From Burkholderia singularis (GTDB lineage: Bacteria; Pseudomonadota; Gammaproteobacteria; Burkholderiales; Burkholderiaceae): DNA of 64,000 bases. Position numbers and translations under genes: made by a program. The notes under the pieces were generated by a model. It was not told the DNA's origin. It was given only the letters and a program-made list of their open reading frames with translations, and made no database searches. Each line of letters opens with the position of its first letter. The stretch's first letter is position 1. This document shows positions 9,333 to 18,022 of this stretch, piece by piece. The stretch spans positions 52,119 through 116,118 of the forward strand of contig NZ_FXAN01000034.1 of NCBI RefSeq assembly GCF_900176645.1, given 5' to 3'.

Positions 9333-10144
9333 CACTCGAAATGACAATGAACCGCACCGAGCGGGCCATAATCGACACTGAACGTATCGCCGCTTTTCGC
9401 CGCGCACGGCCGCGTAAACGAACCGCCCAGAATGATCTCGCCGGCACCGAGCGTTACGCCGAAGCGCGCCAGCCGATTCGCGAGCCATACGACGCCATTT
9501 GCCGGATGATTCAGCACGCCGGCCGCGACGCCCGTTTCCTCGACCACCCCGTTGCGCGACATGATCGCCGCGACCCAACGCAAGTCGATGTCCGTAGGCC
9601 GCACTGGCCGGCCGCCGATCACCACGCCCGCGTTCGCCGCGTTGTCAGCGATCGTGTCGAACACCTTGCGCGGGCGCATGGTATCCGGGTCGATCGACTG
9701 GCTGCGTGCGTCGATGATCTCAAGCGCGGGCACTACATAATCGACGGCATCGTAGACGTCCAGCAGCGTGCAGCCCGGCCCGCTCAGCGGCTTGCCGAGC
9801 ACGAACGCGAGTTCCACCTCGACACGCGGCACGATGAAGCGCTGCGTTGGAATCGTCGCGCCGTCGTCGAAAAACATATCGTCGAGGAGCGTGCCGAAAT
9901 CCGGCTCGTCGATCTGCGACGACGCCTGCATCGCCTTCGACGTCAAGCCGATCTTATGCCCTTTCAGAACGCGGCCCTCGGCGAGCTTGATGTCGACCCA
10001 CGTGCGTTGAATCGCATATGCGTCGTCGATCGTGATATCCGGATGATCGAGCGAAATCTGGCGGATTTGCTTGCGCTCGCGCTCCGCCGTGTGCAACTTG
10101 CGCGCGAGAAGATCGATGGTAGTTAAATCCAGCATGGTCGTCAT
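9332..10144 (-). CDS. hpaH: 2-oxo-hept-4-ene-1,7-dioate hydratase
   Basis: A 270-residue cytosolic hydratase of the fumarylacetoacetate-hydrolase-related MhpD/HpaH family. It adds water to 2-oxohept-4-ene-1,7-dioate to give the HpaI substrate. Family blocks seen are [12 protein letters not shown], the metal-binding [12 protein letters not shown] and [18 protein letters not shown]. The length agrees with E. coli HpaH (267). It lies between hpaF (15-bp gap) and hpaI (1-bp overlap), exactly the order of the catabolic operon. Confidence 0.95.
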   Translation of the reverse strand: MTTMLDLTTIDLLARKLHTAERERKQIRQISLDHPDITIDDAYAIQRTWVDIKLAEGRVLKGHKIGLTSKAMQASSQIDEPDFGTLLDDMFFDDGATIPTQRFIVPRVEVELAFVLGKPLSGPGCTLLDVYDAVDYVVPALEIIDARSQSIDPDTMRPRKVFDTIADNAANAGVVIGGRPVRPTDIDLRWVAAIMSRNGVVEETGVAAGVLNHPANGVVWLANRLARFGVTLGAGEIILGGSFTRPCAAKSGDTFSVDYGPLGAVHCHFE

Positions 10145-10159
10145 GATCGCCGATCACCG

Positions 10160-10552
10160 TCACGCATCGCGCTTATAGCGCGCATGAATGTTGTTGTGCT
10201 TGTAGGTGCCCGCTTCGCTGAACTCGTTCACCTCCATCGACAACGCCAGCGGGCGGCTTGCGTACAGCTGCACAAAATGGGCCTTGATTGCGTCGAACAA
10301 CGCGTCGCAAACCCGTTTCTTCGTCGCCTCATCGCGACCCGAGCCGAATTTGAACGTCACATGGACGAACGCGTCGTCGGCAGTGCCGTCGGCGATGCAG
10401 TAATCCTGCAACTCGATCGCGCGCGAACGGATACCGCCGATCGGGAACACGCCGTCCTGCGCGATCAGCGTATCGTTGATCGTCTTGAGCAGCACCGGAA
10501 CCCGGGCGGCTTCGCGGATATTCGCGGTGTATTCGACGATGATGTGCGGCAT
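10160..10552 (-). CDS. hpaF: 5-carboxymethyl-2-hydroxymuconate delta-isomerase
   Basis: A 130-residue member of the tautomerase superfamily. The initiator Met is followed by Pro, which becomes the N-terminal catalytic Pro-1 (PHIIVEYTANI). It isomerises 5-carboxymethyl-2-hydroxymuconate ahead of decarboxylation by HpaG. The length matches the trimeric CHMI type (about 125), which is larger than 4-oxalocrotonate tautomerase. It sits 57 bp downstream of hpaD in the operon. Confidence 0.93.
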   Translation of the reverse strand: MPHIIVEYTANIREAARVPVLLKTINDTLIAQDGVFPIGGIRSRAIELQDYCIADGTADDAFVHVTFKFGSGRDEATKKRVCDALFDAIKAHFVQLYASRPLALSMEVNEFSEAGTYKHNNIHARYKRDA

Positions 10553-10609
10553 GGAAATTCTCCGTATTCCGAACGGTTTTTCGTTGTAGAGGCGGGAGCG
10601 CGGCCCGTG

Positions 10610-11458
10610 TCACGGCAGCGGGAAAATCGCGTTGATCTGGCCCGTGCCGGAGCTTGCGAAATAATCGGTGACGGTTTCGATCGGTTTGTCGTAACGATCC
10701 CAGCCAAGCAAACCGAGCAGCATCGCGGTATCGTGCATGCCGCCCTCGCCGTGGCAGTGTTCGTTGTATTCGGGCAGCATCTTGCAGAACGTGGCGAAAT
10801 CGCCCTGCTTCCACAGCTCGACCACGCGCAGATCGACCTGCCGGAAAAACTCCCGGCTGATTTCGTGAATCGAATCTTCCGGGCTGCCGTTGTCGTTGAA
10901 CCGATGCGACAGCGAGCCGCTTGCGAAGAACGCGACATTCGCATCGCTGGCTTCGATCGCCTCCTTCAGTGCCATGCCGAAACGGCGACTCTCGTCGAGC
11001 GAGTGCCACATGCACCAGCCAGCGATCGACACAACCTTGAAATACTGGTCGGCGTTCATGTAGCGCATCGGCACGAGCGTGCCGTATTCGAGTTCGAGAC
11101 TATCGATTTCATGCGCGCGCGTGTGAATCCCATGCGCGTTCGCGACCTCTGCGATCAGATGCCCGAGCGCCGGATTGCCCGGATACGCATAACGCATGTC
11201 ACGAATGAAGTGCGGCAGTTCGTTGCTCGTGTAAATGCCCGAGAAAGACTGGTTACAGTTGACGTGATAGCCGGCATTGACCAGCCAATGCGTGTCGGCG
11301 ACGACGATCGTATCGACGCCGAGCGCGCGGCAGCGCTCGCCAATCACCTGATGCCCGCGAATCGCCTCCGCACGGCAGCCATGATGCTTACCCGGCAGCT
11401 CGGACAAATACATCGACGGCACGTGAGTGATCTTCGCGGCAAGAGACAACTTTCCCAT
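10610..11458 (-). CDS. hpaD: 3,4-dihydroxyphenylacetate (homoprotocatechuate) 2,3-dioxygenase
   Basis: A 282-residue class III (LigB-type) extradiol dioxygenase; it opens the ring of homoprotocatechuate to 5-carboxymethyl-2-hydroxymuconate semialdehyde using Fe(II). The ATG at 11458 is preceded by GGAGA. Recognisable blocks are KITHVPSMYLSELPGKHHG, VVADTHWLVNAGYHV and FFASGSLSHRFND, typical of the HpaD/HpcB branch, with His-containing motifs expected to bind iron. It is distinct from the class I extradiol enzymes found in Brevibacterium/Arthrobacter. The gene lies between hpaE and hpaF. Confidence 0.94.
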   Translation of the reverse strand: MGKLSLAAKITHVPSMYLSELPGKHHGCRAEAIRGHQVIGERCRALGVDTIVVADTHWLVNAGYHVNCNQSFSGIYTSNELPHFIRDMRYAYPGNPALGHLIAEVANAHGIHTRAHEIDSLELEYGTLVPMRYMNADQYFKVVSIAGWCMWHSLDESRRFGMALKEAIEASDANVAFFASGSLSHRFNDNGSPEDSIHEISREFFRQVDLRVVELWKQGDFATFCKMLPEYNEHCHGEGGMHDTAMLLGLLGWDRYDKPIETVTDYFASSGTGQINAIFPLP

Positions 11459-11524
11459 CGTGAGTCTCCAGCCGCACGTCGGCGCTTCCCGCACCGGCGC
11501 GCGGCGTATCTTGATCGCCGGGCG

Positions 11525-12991
11525 TCACACGCCCCAACGGGGAATGTGATGACTACCCATCGAAATGCAGACATTCTTGATTTCGGCAAACACTTCGAAG
11601 CTGTATTCGCCGCCTTCTCGGCCGATGCCCGACTCCTTCACGCCGCCGAATGGCTGGCGCAGATCGCGAACGTTCTGGCTGTTGACGAACACCATCCCCG
11701 CCTCGATCCCACGCGCGAGCCGATGCACACGGCTGACGTCCTGCGTCCACAGATACGAAGCAAGGCCGTAATTCGTATCGTTCGCCAAACGCAACCCATC
11801 CTCGTCATTATCGAACGGAATCAGGCAGGCGACCGGCCCGAAGATCTCCTCCTGCGCGATACGCATCCGGTTGTCGACATCGGCGAACACGGTCGGCCGA
11901 ACGAAATTTCCATTCGTCAAATGCTCGGGCAAATGCTCGGGCTTGTCCGCGCCACCCGCGACGAGACGCGCGCCCTCCTCTTCGCCAAGCCGGATGTAGC
12001 CCGTCACCTTTTCCCAGTGCGCACGCGTGATCATCGAGCCGAGCTGCGTGCGCTCGTCGGCGGGATCGCCGACGAGCAGGTTACTCGCGCGACGCGCGAA
12101 TTCGGCAACGAACTTATCGTAAATCGTTCGCTGTACGAAAATCCGCGATCCCGCCGTGCAACGCTCGCCGTTGATCGAAAATATCGTGAACAGCGATGCG
12201 TCGAGCGCACGGTCGAAATCGGCATCGTCAAAAATCAGCACGGGCGACTTGCCGCCGAGTTCCATCGAATATTTCTTCAATCCCGCGTTCGCCATAATCC
12301 GCTTGCCGGTGACGGTTCCGCCGGTAAACGAAATCGCACGCACGTCCGGGTGCTTGACGAGCGCGTCGCCCGCTGTCGCGCCGTAACCCTGCACGACGTT
12401 CAGCACGCCCGGCGGAATGCCGGCTTCGAGCGCCAGACGCCCGAGCTGGTCCGCGGTCAACGGCGAAAGCTCCGACATCTTTAGTACTGCGGTATTGCCG
12501 AGCGCGAGACAAGGCGCGGTCTTCCACGTCGCCGTCATGAACGGCACGTTCCAAGGCGAGATCAGCGCACACACGCCAACGGGCCGATACAGCGTGTAAT
12601 TCAGCATCTGGTCGTCGACCGGATAACTGCGGCCGTTCATCTGCGCACACACTTCGGCGAAAAAATGGAAATTCTCCGACGCACGCGGAATCAACTGCTT
12701 CTTCGCCTGCGAGATCGGCAGCCCCGTATCCTGTGTTTCCAATTCGGCAAGCGGCGCAACGTTGCGCTCGATCAACTCGCCGAGCCGGCGCATCAGCTTC
12801 GCGCGCTCCTTGACCGGCGTGTTCGCCCACTTCGGAAACGCCTCCTTCGCGGCACGCACAGCCGCATCGATTTCCTGCGCGCCGCCCGATGCGACATCGG
12901 CAATCGGCTCGCCCGTGGCCGGGTTAAACGTTGTAAACGTCTCGCGGCTTTCCACTTCTTTGCCGTCGATCCAATGCTTGATGAAGGTCAT
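11525..12991 (-). CDS. hpaE: 5-carboxymethyl-2-hydroxymuconate semialdehyde dehydrogenase
   Basis: A 488-residue NAD-dependent aldehyde dehydrogenase that oxidises the ring-cleavage product. The Rossmann region is seen in SPWNVPFMTATWK and ISFTGGTVTGKRI. The general-base Glu is in MELGGKSPV and the nucleophilic Cys in NGERCTAGSRI near residue 290. The length equals E. coli HpaE (488). It lies 23 bp downstream of hpaG2. Context within the hpa operon assigns the substrate. Confidence 0.95.
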   Translation of the reverse strand: MTFIKHWIDGKEVESRETFTTFNPATGEPIADVASGGAQEIDAAVRAAKEAFPKWANTPVKERAKLMRRLGELIERNVAPLAELETQDTGLPISQAKKQLIPRASENFHFFAEVCAQMNGRSYPVDDQMLNYTLYRPVGVCALISPWNVPFMTATWKTAPCLALGNTAVLKMSELSPLTADQLGRLALEAGIPPGVLNVVQGYGATAGDALVKHPDVRAISFTGGTVTGKRIMANAGLKKYSMELGGKSPVLIFDDADFDRALDASLFTIFSINGERCTAGSRIFVQRTIYDKFVAEFARRASNLLVGDPADERTQLGSMITRAHWEKVTGYIRLGEEEGARLVAGGADKPEHLPEHLTNGNFVRPTVFADVDNRMRIAQEEIFGPVACLIPFDNDEDGLRLANDTNYGLASYLWTQDVSRVHRLARGIEAGMVFVNSQNVRDLRQPFGGVKESGIGREGGEYSFEVFAEIKNVCISMGSHHIPRWGV

Positions 12992-13014
12992 GCATCTCTC
13001 CTGGTGCGGCGGCG

Positions 13015-13779
13015 TCAGCCCGCACGGTAATAATCGTCCTCGCTCACGATCGTATTGACGAGCCGGCCGACGCCTTCGATCTCGGTCACGACCTCGTCGC
13101 CCAGCTTCGTATCGGCAAGCCCTTGCGGCGTGCCAGTCAGGATCAGGTCGCCAGGCGCGAGCGTCAGAAAGCCGCTTAGGTATTCGACTAATGATGCGAC
13201 GTCGAAAATCATGTCCCGCGTGTTGCCGCGCTGCGTTTCATGGCCATTGACCGTCGTGCGCAGCGTAAGATTCGACGGATCGCCGATCTCGTCGCGGCTC
13301 ACCAGCCACGGCCCGAGCGGCGTGCAGGTGTCGCGATTTTTCACGCGCAGGTTCGGCCGATAGTAATTCTCAAGATAATCACGAATTGCGTAATCGTTCG
13401 CAACCATATAGCCGAGCACGTAATCGAGCGCCTGCGCGCGCTTCACGTTGCGCGCGGCGCGACCGATCACCACCGCAAGCTCGCACTCGTAATGCATGTG
13501 CGTCGCATCGGCGGGACGCACTGTCCGCGCGCGATGACCGACAAACGTGTTAGGTCCTTTCAGGAAGACAAGCGGCTCACTTGGCGCGTTGAACGCGAGT
13601 TCCTTCGCGTGATCGGCATAGTTCAGCCCAAGCGCGAACGTTGTGCGCGGCACCAGCGGCGGCAACCATGCGACGTCCGTCTCGTCAAGCACGCGACCGA
13701 TATCGAGCCTTACGCGCCCTTCGCCTGCCGGCTCGGCCGTATGCAACGCGCCATTGAACACCACGCGCGCGGTTTTCAT
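13015..13779 (-). CDS. hpaG2: HpaG C-terminal-type subunit: 2-hydroxyhepta-2,4-diene-1,7-dioate isomerase / decarboxylase
   Basis: A 254-residue fumarylacetoacetate-hydrolase-fold protein. In E. coli HpcE/HpaG is one bifunctional chain with two such domains; here each half is a separate gene, the common arrangement in Burkholderia and Pseudomonas. Metal-binding elements are HYECELAVVIG, and the substrate region is GYMVANDYAIRDY. The start at 13779 overlaps the hpaG1 stop by ATGA, so the two halves are coupled in translation. A further upstream reading exists but lies inside hpaG1 and is rejected. Confidence 0.93.
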   Translation of the reverse strand: MKTARVVFNGALHTAEPAGEGRVRLDIGRVLDETDVAWLPPLVPRTTFALGLNYADHAKELAFNAPSEPLVFLKGPNTFVGHRARTVRPADATHMHYECELAVVIGRAARNVKRAQALDYVLGYMVANDYAIRDYLENYYRPNLRVKNRDTCTPLGPWLVSRDEIGDPSNLTLRTTVNGHETQRGNTRDMIFDVASLVEYLSGFLTLAPGDLILTGTPQGLADTKLGDEVVTEIEGVGRLVNTIVSEDDYYRAG

Positions 13780-14465
13780 ATCGTATCCTCCGCAATCAGC
13801 GAGTGGCGCAGCACGCCCAGGCCCGGCGCGGCGATTTCGATCGCGCTGCCGGCCGGTGCGCGCGGCGCGTTCGGCCCGACGCCGACCAGCAGCACATCGC
13901 CCGCGTCGAACGACATGAACGACGACACCTCGGCGATCAATTGCGCCACCGGCCGGACCAGGTTCGCGGTGCTCGCGGTATAGCGCGGCACGCCGTCGAT
14001 GCGCACGGTCACTTCGAGCCTGTCCGGATCGGCAATGCTTGCGCGCGCAACGATTGCCGGGCCGAGCGGGCAAAACCCGTCGCGACATTTGAAGCGCACT
14101 GCAGGCCGGTAGTAATCGGGAGACGGTACCGATACATCGCTCACGAGCGTGTAGCCGAGCACATAATCGAGTGCTCGCTCGCACGGTACCCGGGTAGCGC
14201 GGCGCGCGAACACGACGCCGAGCGTCGCGCCGATTTCGAGCGCATCGATGCCCGCCGGCACCACAACGGCCGCGCGGTCGGCCGCATGGGTGTTCGCGGG
14301 TTTCACATACAGCACGGGCGCGGCCGGCGGCTTGCCGTAGGGCGGCGCATGCACCGCGTCGCCCAACGCGGCGAGCGCGCCGCGATCGTTCAGCAACGCG
14401 CCGTACACGGTGCCCACGCGGACCGCCTCCGCCGCTTCGCCATCGACGATAAAAGGCAACTCCAT
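13776..14465 (-). CDS. hpaG1: HpaG N-terminal-type subunit: 5-oxopent-3-ene-1,2,5-tricarboxylate decarboxylase
   Basis: A 229-residue FAH-family protein, homologous to the N-terminal half of HpcE. It shows the blocks ALEIGATLGVVFAR and GYTLVSDVSVPSPDYYRPAVRF (quoted in part: YTLVSDVSVPSPDYY). It is the first gene of the minus-strand hpa operon and begins 41 bp downstream of a perfect 18-bp palindrome. With hpaG2 it decarboxylates and isomerises the pathway intermediate. Confidence 0.92.
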   Translation of the reverse strand: MELPFIVDGEAAEAVRVGTVYGALLNDRGALAALGDAVHAPPYGKPPAAPVLYVKPANTHAADRAAVVVPAGIDALEIGATLGVVFARRATRVPCERALDYVLGYTLVSDVSVPSPDYYRPAVRFKCRDGFCPLGPAIVARASIADPDRLEVTVRIDGVPRYTASTANLVRPVAQLIAEVSSFMSFDAGDVLLVGVGPNAPRAPAGSAIEIAAPGLGVLRHSLIAEDTI

Positions 14466-14506
14466 CCGTTCCTTCCTTTGCCGCGTCGCGCGGCCAAACC
14501 TAATTT

Positions 14507-14524
14507 GTTAATATATTAATTAAC
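14507..14524. promoter_or_regulatory. Probable HpaR operator
   Basis: GTTAAT-N6-ATTAAC is a perfect inverted repeat (14507-14512 and 14519-14524), with the inner TTAATATATTAA also palindromic. It lies between divergent hpaG1 and hpaR. Its size and AT-rich character suit a MarR-family dimer, so I infer HpaR represses the operon and probably itself here, with the aromatic substrate as inducer. Confidence 0.6.
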
Positions 14525-14618
14525 TGCCAGCCAACATACAACCACAATAACCCTAATTGGTCGCCTCGGCGATTTCGTCCTGCTAAGATTGTCGGATCAA
14601 TCGCTTTCCGGATACTTC

Positions 14619-15059
14619 ATGAATCGAACGGTCGATCACCGCAATCTGGCCATGCTGCTGCTCGAAGCTCGTGAAACGCTGATGGGACGGTTCCGGCCGA
14701 TTCTCAAAGAATTCGCGTTGACGGAGCAGCAATGGCGGATCATCCGCTTGCTGGACGGGGCTCCGAACCAGGAACTCGACGCCGGGCAGATCGCGAAGCG
14801 CTGCAGCATTTTAAGCCCGAGCCTCACGGGCGTACTCGAAAGAATGGAGCGCGACGGCCTGATTCGCCGGATGCGCGCGCCCGAGGATCAGCGTCGACTG
14901 ATGGTCAGCTTGACCCTGCAAAGCCGCCAGCTCGTCAAACAGATCGGCCCGCGCATCGATGAACAATACCGGCTCATCGAAGAACGTTTCGGGGTCGATG
15001 CATTAAGCGAAATGTATGCGGCACTCGACAAATTAATCGAGGTCGGCGGCCTGCAATAA
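14619..15059 (+). CDS. hpaR: MarR-family regulator of homoprotocatechuate degradation
   Basis: A 146-residue winged-helix repressor. The start at 14619 (MNRTVDHRNLAMLLL) gives the usual HpaR N-terminus. The recognition helix is in LSPSLTGVLERMERDGLI and the wing in RRMRAPEDQRRLMVSL, near residues 64-100. In E. coli HpaR represses the hpaG operon and is relieved by 4-hydroxyphenylacetate or homoprotocatechuate. It is divergent from hpaG1 with an AT-rich palindrome between them. Confidence 0.92.
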   Translation: MNRTVDHRNLAMLLLEARETLMGRFRPILKEFALTEQQWRIIRLLDGAPNQELDAGQIAKRCSILSPSLTGVLERMERDGLIRRMRAPEDQRRLMVSLTLQSRQLVKQIGPRIDEQYRLIEERFGVDALSEMYAALDKLIEVGGLQ

Positions 15060-15084
15060 CCGGCGGCCGCCGTCACGCACGCCG

Positions 15085-16275
15085 TCAGCGGCCCGTTCTC
15101 GGCATCTGCGCGAACACGTCGATGCCGCGCGACGTGCGCATGCACTCGTGTATGTAATCGACGAACGGCAGCGGCTCGAAGTCGATCTCCGCACGGATGC
15201 GCGCGTTGTCGAACACGCAGTCGAGATCGGCAAACGCCGCGTAGGACAGCAAGGCCCGCTCGATCACCCGCTCGCGCACCGGATCGCGGCGGCCGAGCAC
15301 GTCGCGCGCGATCGCACAAAGCTCGGCATCCGAGCACAGTGCGTAACGCGATTGGCCCTCGATGCCGGCCGCTTCATCCATCGCCCGCACGATCTGCGTG
15401 ACGCTCGGCGCTTCATCGCCTGCCGAGACATGATAAGCGTCGTAAGCAAGCGCCGGTTTCAGCGCAAGCAGCATCAGCGCGCGTGCGCAGTCGTCGACCG
15501 CGATGACGTCGACGCGCGTCATCGGCCGCGCGGTGAAGCGGCGCACCGCGTGTACGATCCGGAACATCCAGAACGTGCTGGCCGACGGCCGCGTGCCAAG
15601 CAGCGTATGACCGACGACACAGGAAGGCCGCGCGACGACGAGCGGCAGCCCCAGCGCGCGCAAGCCCGTTTCCGCATCGCGCTTGCCGCGCGCATATGGC
15701 ATCGCGCCGATATCTCGATCGCGCGATGCAAAAGCGGCGGCGTCCTCACGAATCGCGCCGCGCTCGCGCGCGCCGGTTGCGAACGCCGCGCCCACATGCA
15801 CGAAGCGCTTCAGCCGCCGGCTGCCGACGAAACGGCTCGCGAAGCGCAACGTTGCGTCGCGGTTCGTCGCATTGACGACGGGCGCTGCGGAGAACGACGC
15901 AATCCCCGCGCAATGAATCACGTGCGACGCCGCCGACAAACGCGCCGCGTCGGCATCGTCGAACTCGCCTTCGAGTGCGCCCACGATCACGTTCGCCTCG
16001 GTCAGGCGCTCGGCCCAGTATGGCGCGAGGCCGCTTCTGAGTGCCGCCGCGCGCAGCCGCGTCAGCGCATGTGCACGATTGCAGGCGCGAACCACGCAGA
16101 CCACCCGGTCGATCAACCCGGCATTGATCAGCGAAACCAGCACCGAGCCGCCGATGAACCCTGTCGCTCCCGTCAGCACGAGACGCTCGACGTGCGCGGC
16201 CGCGGCAGGCACGCTCGCCGGCGACATGAGGCCGGTCTGCCAAGTAAACGATAAGGCCCGTTTCCAGATCAACAC
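15085..16275 (-). CDS. Extended SDR, NAD-dependent epimerase/dehydratase-like
   Basis: A 396-residue protein with an extended-SDR Rossmann motif TGATGFIGGSVL near residue 34. Features resembling male-sterility/3-beta-HSD-type members are HCAGIASFSAAP, the catalytic pair in PYARGKRDAE (Tyr and Lys), and VARPSCVVGHTLLG. A GTG at 16275 follows GGAGA at 5 bases and is preferred over a downstream ATG at 16227. It begins only 30 bp after the MipA gene stop on the same strand, so the two are probably one operon. The substrate is not evident; sterol-like, polyketide or lipid-linked sugars are all possible. Confidence 0.8.
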   Translation of the reverse strand: MLIWKRALSFTWQTGLMSPASVPAAAAHVERLVLTGATGFIGGSVLVSLINAGLIDRVVCVVRACNRAHALTRLRAAALRSGLAPYWAERLTEANVIVGALEGEFDDADAARLSAASHVIHCAGIASFSAAPVVNATNRDATLRFASRFVGSRRLKRFVHVGAAFATGARERGAIREDAAAFASRDRDIGAMPYARGKRDAETGLRALGLPLVVARPSCVVGHTLLGTRPSASTFWMFRIVHAVRRFTARPMTRVDVIAVDDCARALMLLALKPALAYDAYHVSAGDEAPSVTQIVRAMDEAAGIEGQSRYALCSDAELCAIARDVLGRRDPVRERVIERALLSYAAFADLDCVFDNARIRAEIDFEPLPFVDYIHECMRTSRGIDVFAQMPRTGR

Positions 16276-16305
16276 GATAGTCTCCGTTTTTCCGCGAATT
16301 CAGCA

Positions 16306-17136
16306 TCAAAAGCGATAACTCACCGACGACAGTCCGAAGTAATTGCTCTTGGCCTGCACGATCGGGCTGTTGCCGTAGCTGCCCAGCAGACGCGACACGC
16401 CGAGCGTCGTCTCCACCGACCAATGACGCGAGAATGTGTAGGTCCAGGCGAGCGCCATCGACGCACTGTCGATACCGCCTTTCGTCGAGTACGGCCGAAA
16501 GCGGCTGGCCGCCGACTGCGCGTCGGTCACGCCATAAAACGTCTGCATATAGCGGCCGGAGCCCGCGTGCACGGACCCGGTCACGACGACTGCGTGACGC
16601 CCGGCGCTAAATACCGGCACGGCGAGATCGACATGCCCGGACAAGCCGCGCGCCGTATGGGTGACCGGCGTATCGAGCGTCACGCTCAACACGCTGTTGC
16701 CATACAATTTCACGCCCGCCTGCACCGCGATGATCACCGAGCCCGGTACGCTTCCCATGCCCTTCAGATAGTCCGATCCCGAGCGGCCGAAGCGGTTTTC
16801 GTCGATGCGCCCCCCGTCATAGCTGAGCGCCGCGGCAACAAACGTGTCGCCCGGCAGATTTAACCTGTAGCCGACGCCGTCGAGCGGGCCGATGAACCAG
16901 CCGTTGTCGAACGTCGCGGAAAACGACGGTGCGAACACGCCGCGGTATTGATTGCTGCCCGCATAGCGCGGCGCAAAACCGCCGCCGAGCGAAACCGTAT
17001 AGACATTCTCCGCATGAGAAGCCGCAGCGGTTATCAAGCCGACGAGCGGCACGCAATACTGGAAAGACCGTAGAGGATGAAGGGGCAGGCGCACGATATT
17101 GGCACGAGAGTCAAGAAGCTCGCAGTCTATGAGCAT
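16306..17136 (-). CDS. MipA/OmpV family outer membrane protein
   Basis: A protein of up to 276 residues. The family pattern is clear: YTVSLGGGFAPRYAGSNQ after the signal, DGVGYRLNLPGDTFV in the middle and a C-terminus FGLSSVSYRF with the outer-membrane Phe. MipA scaffolds murein synthases in E. coli, while OmpV-like members are linked to osmotic or antibiotic stress. A signal peptide ends at AAASHA before ENVY. The ATG at 17136 would give a long n-region; a GTG at 17094 (VRLPLHPLRSFQYC) gives a more standard signal peptide and may be the true start. It is divergent from an RstAB-like two-component system, a frequent pairing that suggests control by it. Confidence 0.87.
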   Translation of the reverse strand: MLIDCELLDSRANIVRLPLHPLRSFQYCVPLVGLITAAASHAENVYTVSLGGGFAPRYAGSNQYRGVFAPSFSATFDNGWFIGPLDGVGYRLNLPGDTFVAAALSYDGGRIDENRFGRSGSDYLKGMGSVPGSVIIAVQAGVKLYGNSVLSVTLDTPVTHTARGLSGHVDLAVPVFSAGRHAVVVTGSVHAGSGRYMQTFYGVTDAQSAASRFRPYSTKGGIDSASMALAWTYTFSRHWSVETTLGVSRLLGSYGNSPIVQAKSNYFGLSSVSYRF

Positions 17137-17299
17137 GCGTCTGACGATTCTGTCCCGAATGTTTCGGGAATATGTGCGTATTTGTGTTCGATTGTCGGTA
17201 ATTGTGACGCCCTCGCTGCAGGGATATACACACGGCTAGAATTCGCGGGTCCCGCATATGCCGGCCGGGCGCATGCGGCGCAAATATAACGAGGAGATC

Positions 17300-18022
17300 A
17301 TGAAAGACGTGCCGCTCAGATATCGCGTGCTGTTGGTCGAAGACGATGACAGGCTCGCGCAACTGATCCGCGAATACCTTGACAGCTACGAGTTCTCCGT
17401 GACAATCGTCCGGCGCGGCGATCTCGCCGTTGCCGCCGCGCGCGAGCATCAGCCCGCGCTCGTGATTCTCGATTTGATGCTGCCGCATCTCGATGGGATG
17501 GAAGTGTGCCGTCGCATCCGCGCGTTCTCGAACGTGCCGGTGCTGATCCTGACCGCGCGCGCGGATGCATATGATCAGATCGCTGGCCTCGAAACCGGCG
17601 CCGACGACTACGTGACGAAACCGATCGAACCACGCGTGCTCGTCGCACGCGCCCGCGCGCTGCTGCGCCGCGCGCAGCCCGGCCCCGTCGCCGACGTGCA
17701 GACGAGCCAGACGCTATCGTTCGGTCAGCTTACCATCTCTCCGCCGAACCGCACTGTCGCGTGGCGCGGCGAACTCGTCGATCTGAAAACGGCCGAATTC
17801 AACTTGCTGCTGATCCTCGCGCGCGCGGCAGGCACCGTGCTTAGCCGCGACGATATCCTGAAGCAATTGCGCGGCATCGAGTTCGACGGCCTCGACCGCT
17901 CGGTCGACTCAGGCATCTCGAAGCTAAGGCGCCGCTTCGAGGACGATTCGTCCGAACCGCATCGGATCAAGACGATCTGGGGACGCGGCTACCTGTTCAG
18001 CCCGTCGGCATGGGACGATTGA
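17300..18022 (+). CDS. OmpR-family response regulator (RstA-like)
   Basis: A 240-residue regulator. The ATG at 17300 follows GAGGAG, ruling out the longer reading. The receiver domain has the acidic pair in VLLVEDDDRL, the phospho-acceptor Asp in VILDLMLPHLDG near residue 56 and the lysine in DDYVTKPIEP. The C-terminal winged helix ends in KTIWGRGYLFSPSAW. The next gene, a sensor kinase, starts at the base after its stop. The RstA resemblance is based on layout and on the GRGYLFSP ending. Likely targets include the divergent MipA gene. Confidence 0.92.
   Translation: MKDVPLRYRVLLVEDDDRLAQLIREYLDSYEFSVTIVRRGDLAVAAAREHQPALVILDLMLPHLDGMEVCRRIRAFSNVPVLILTARADAYDQIAGLETGADDYVTKPIEPRVLVARARALLRRAQPGPVADVQTSQTLSFGQLTISPPNRTVAWRGELVDLKTAEFNLLLILARAAGTVLSRDDILKQLRGIEFDGLDRSVDSGISKLRRRFEDDSSEPHRIKTIWGRGYLFSPSAWDD

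Noticed and set aside
10184..12484. A 766-codon plus-strand open frame
   Set aside because: It lies antisense to hpaF, hpaD and hpaE, which have clear family matches. It is an effect of high GC and biased codon use and has no protein character.
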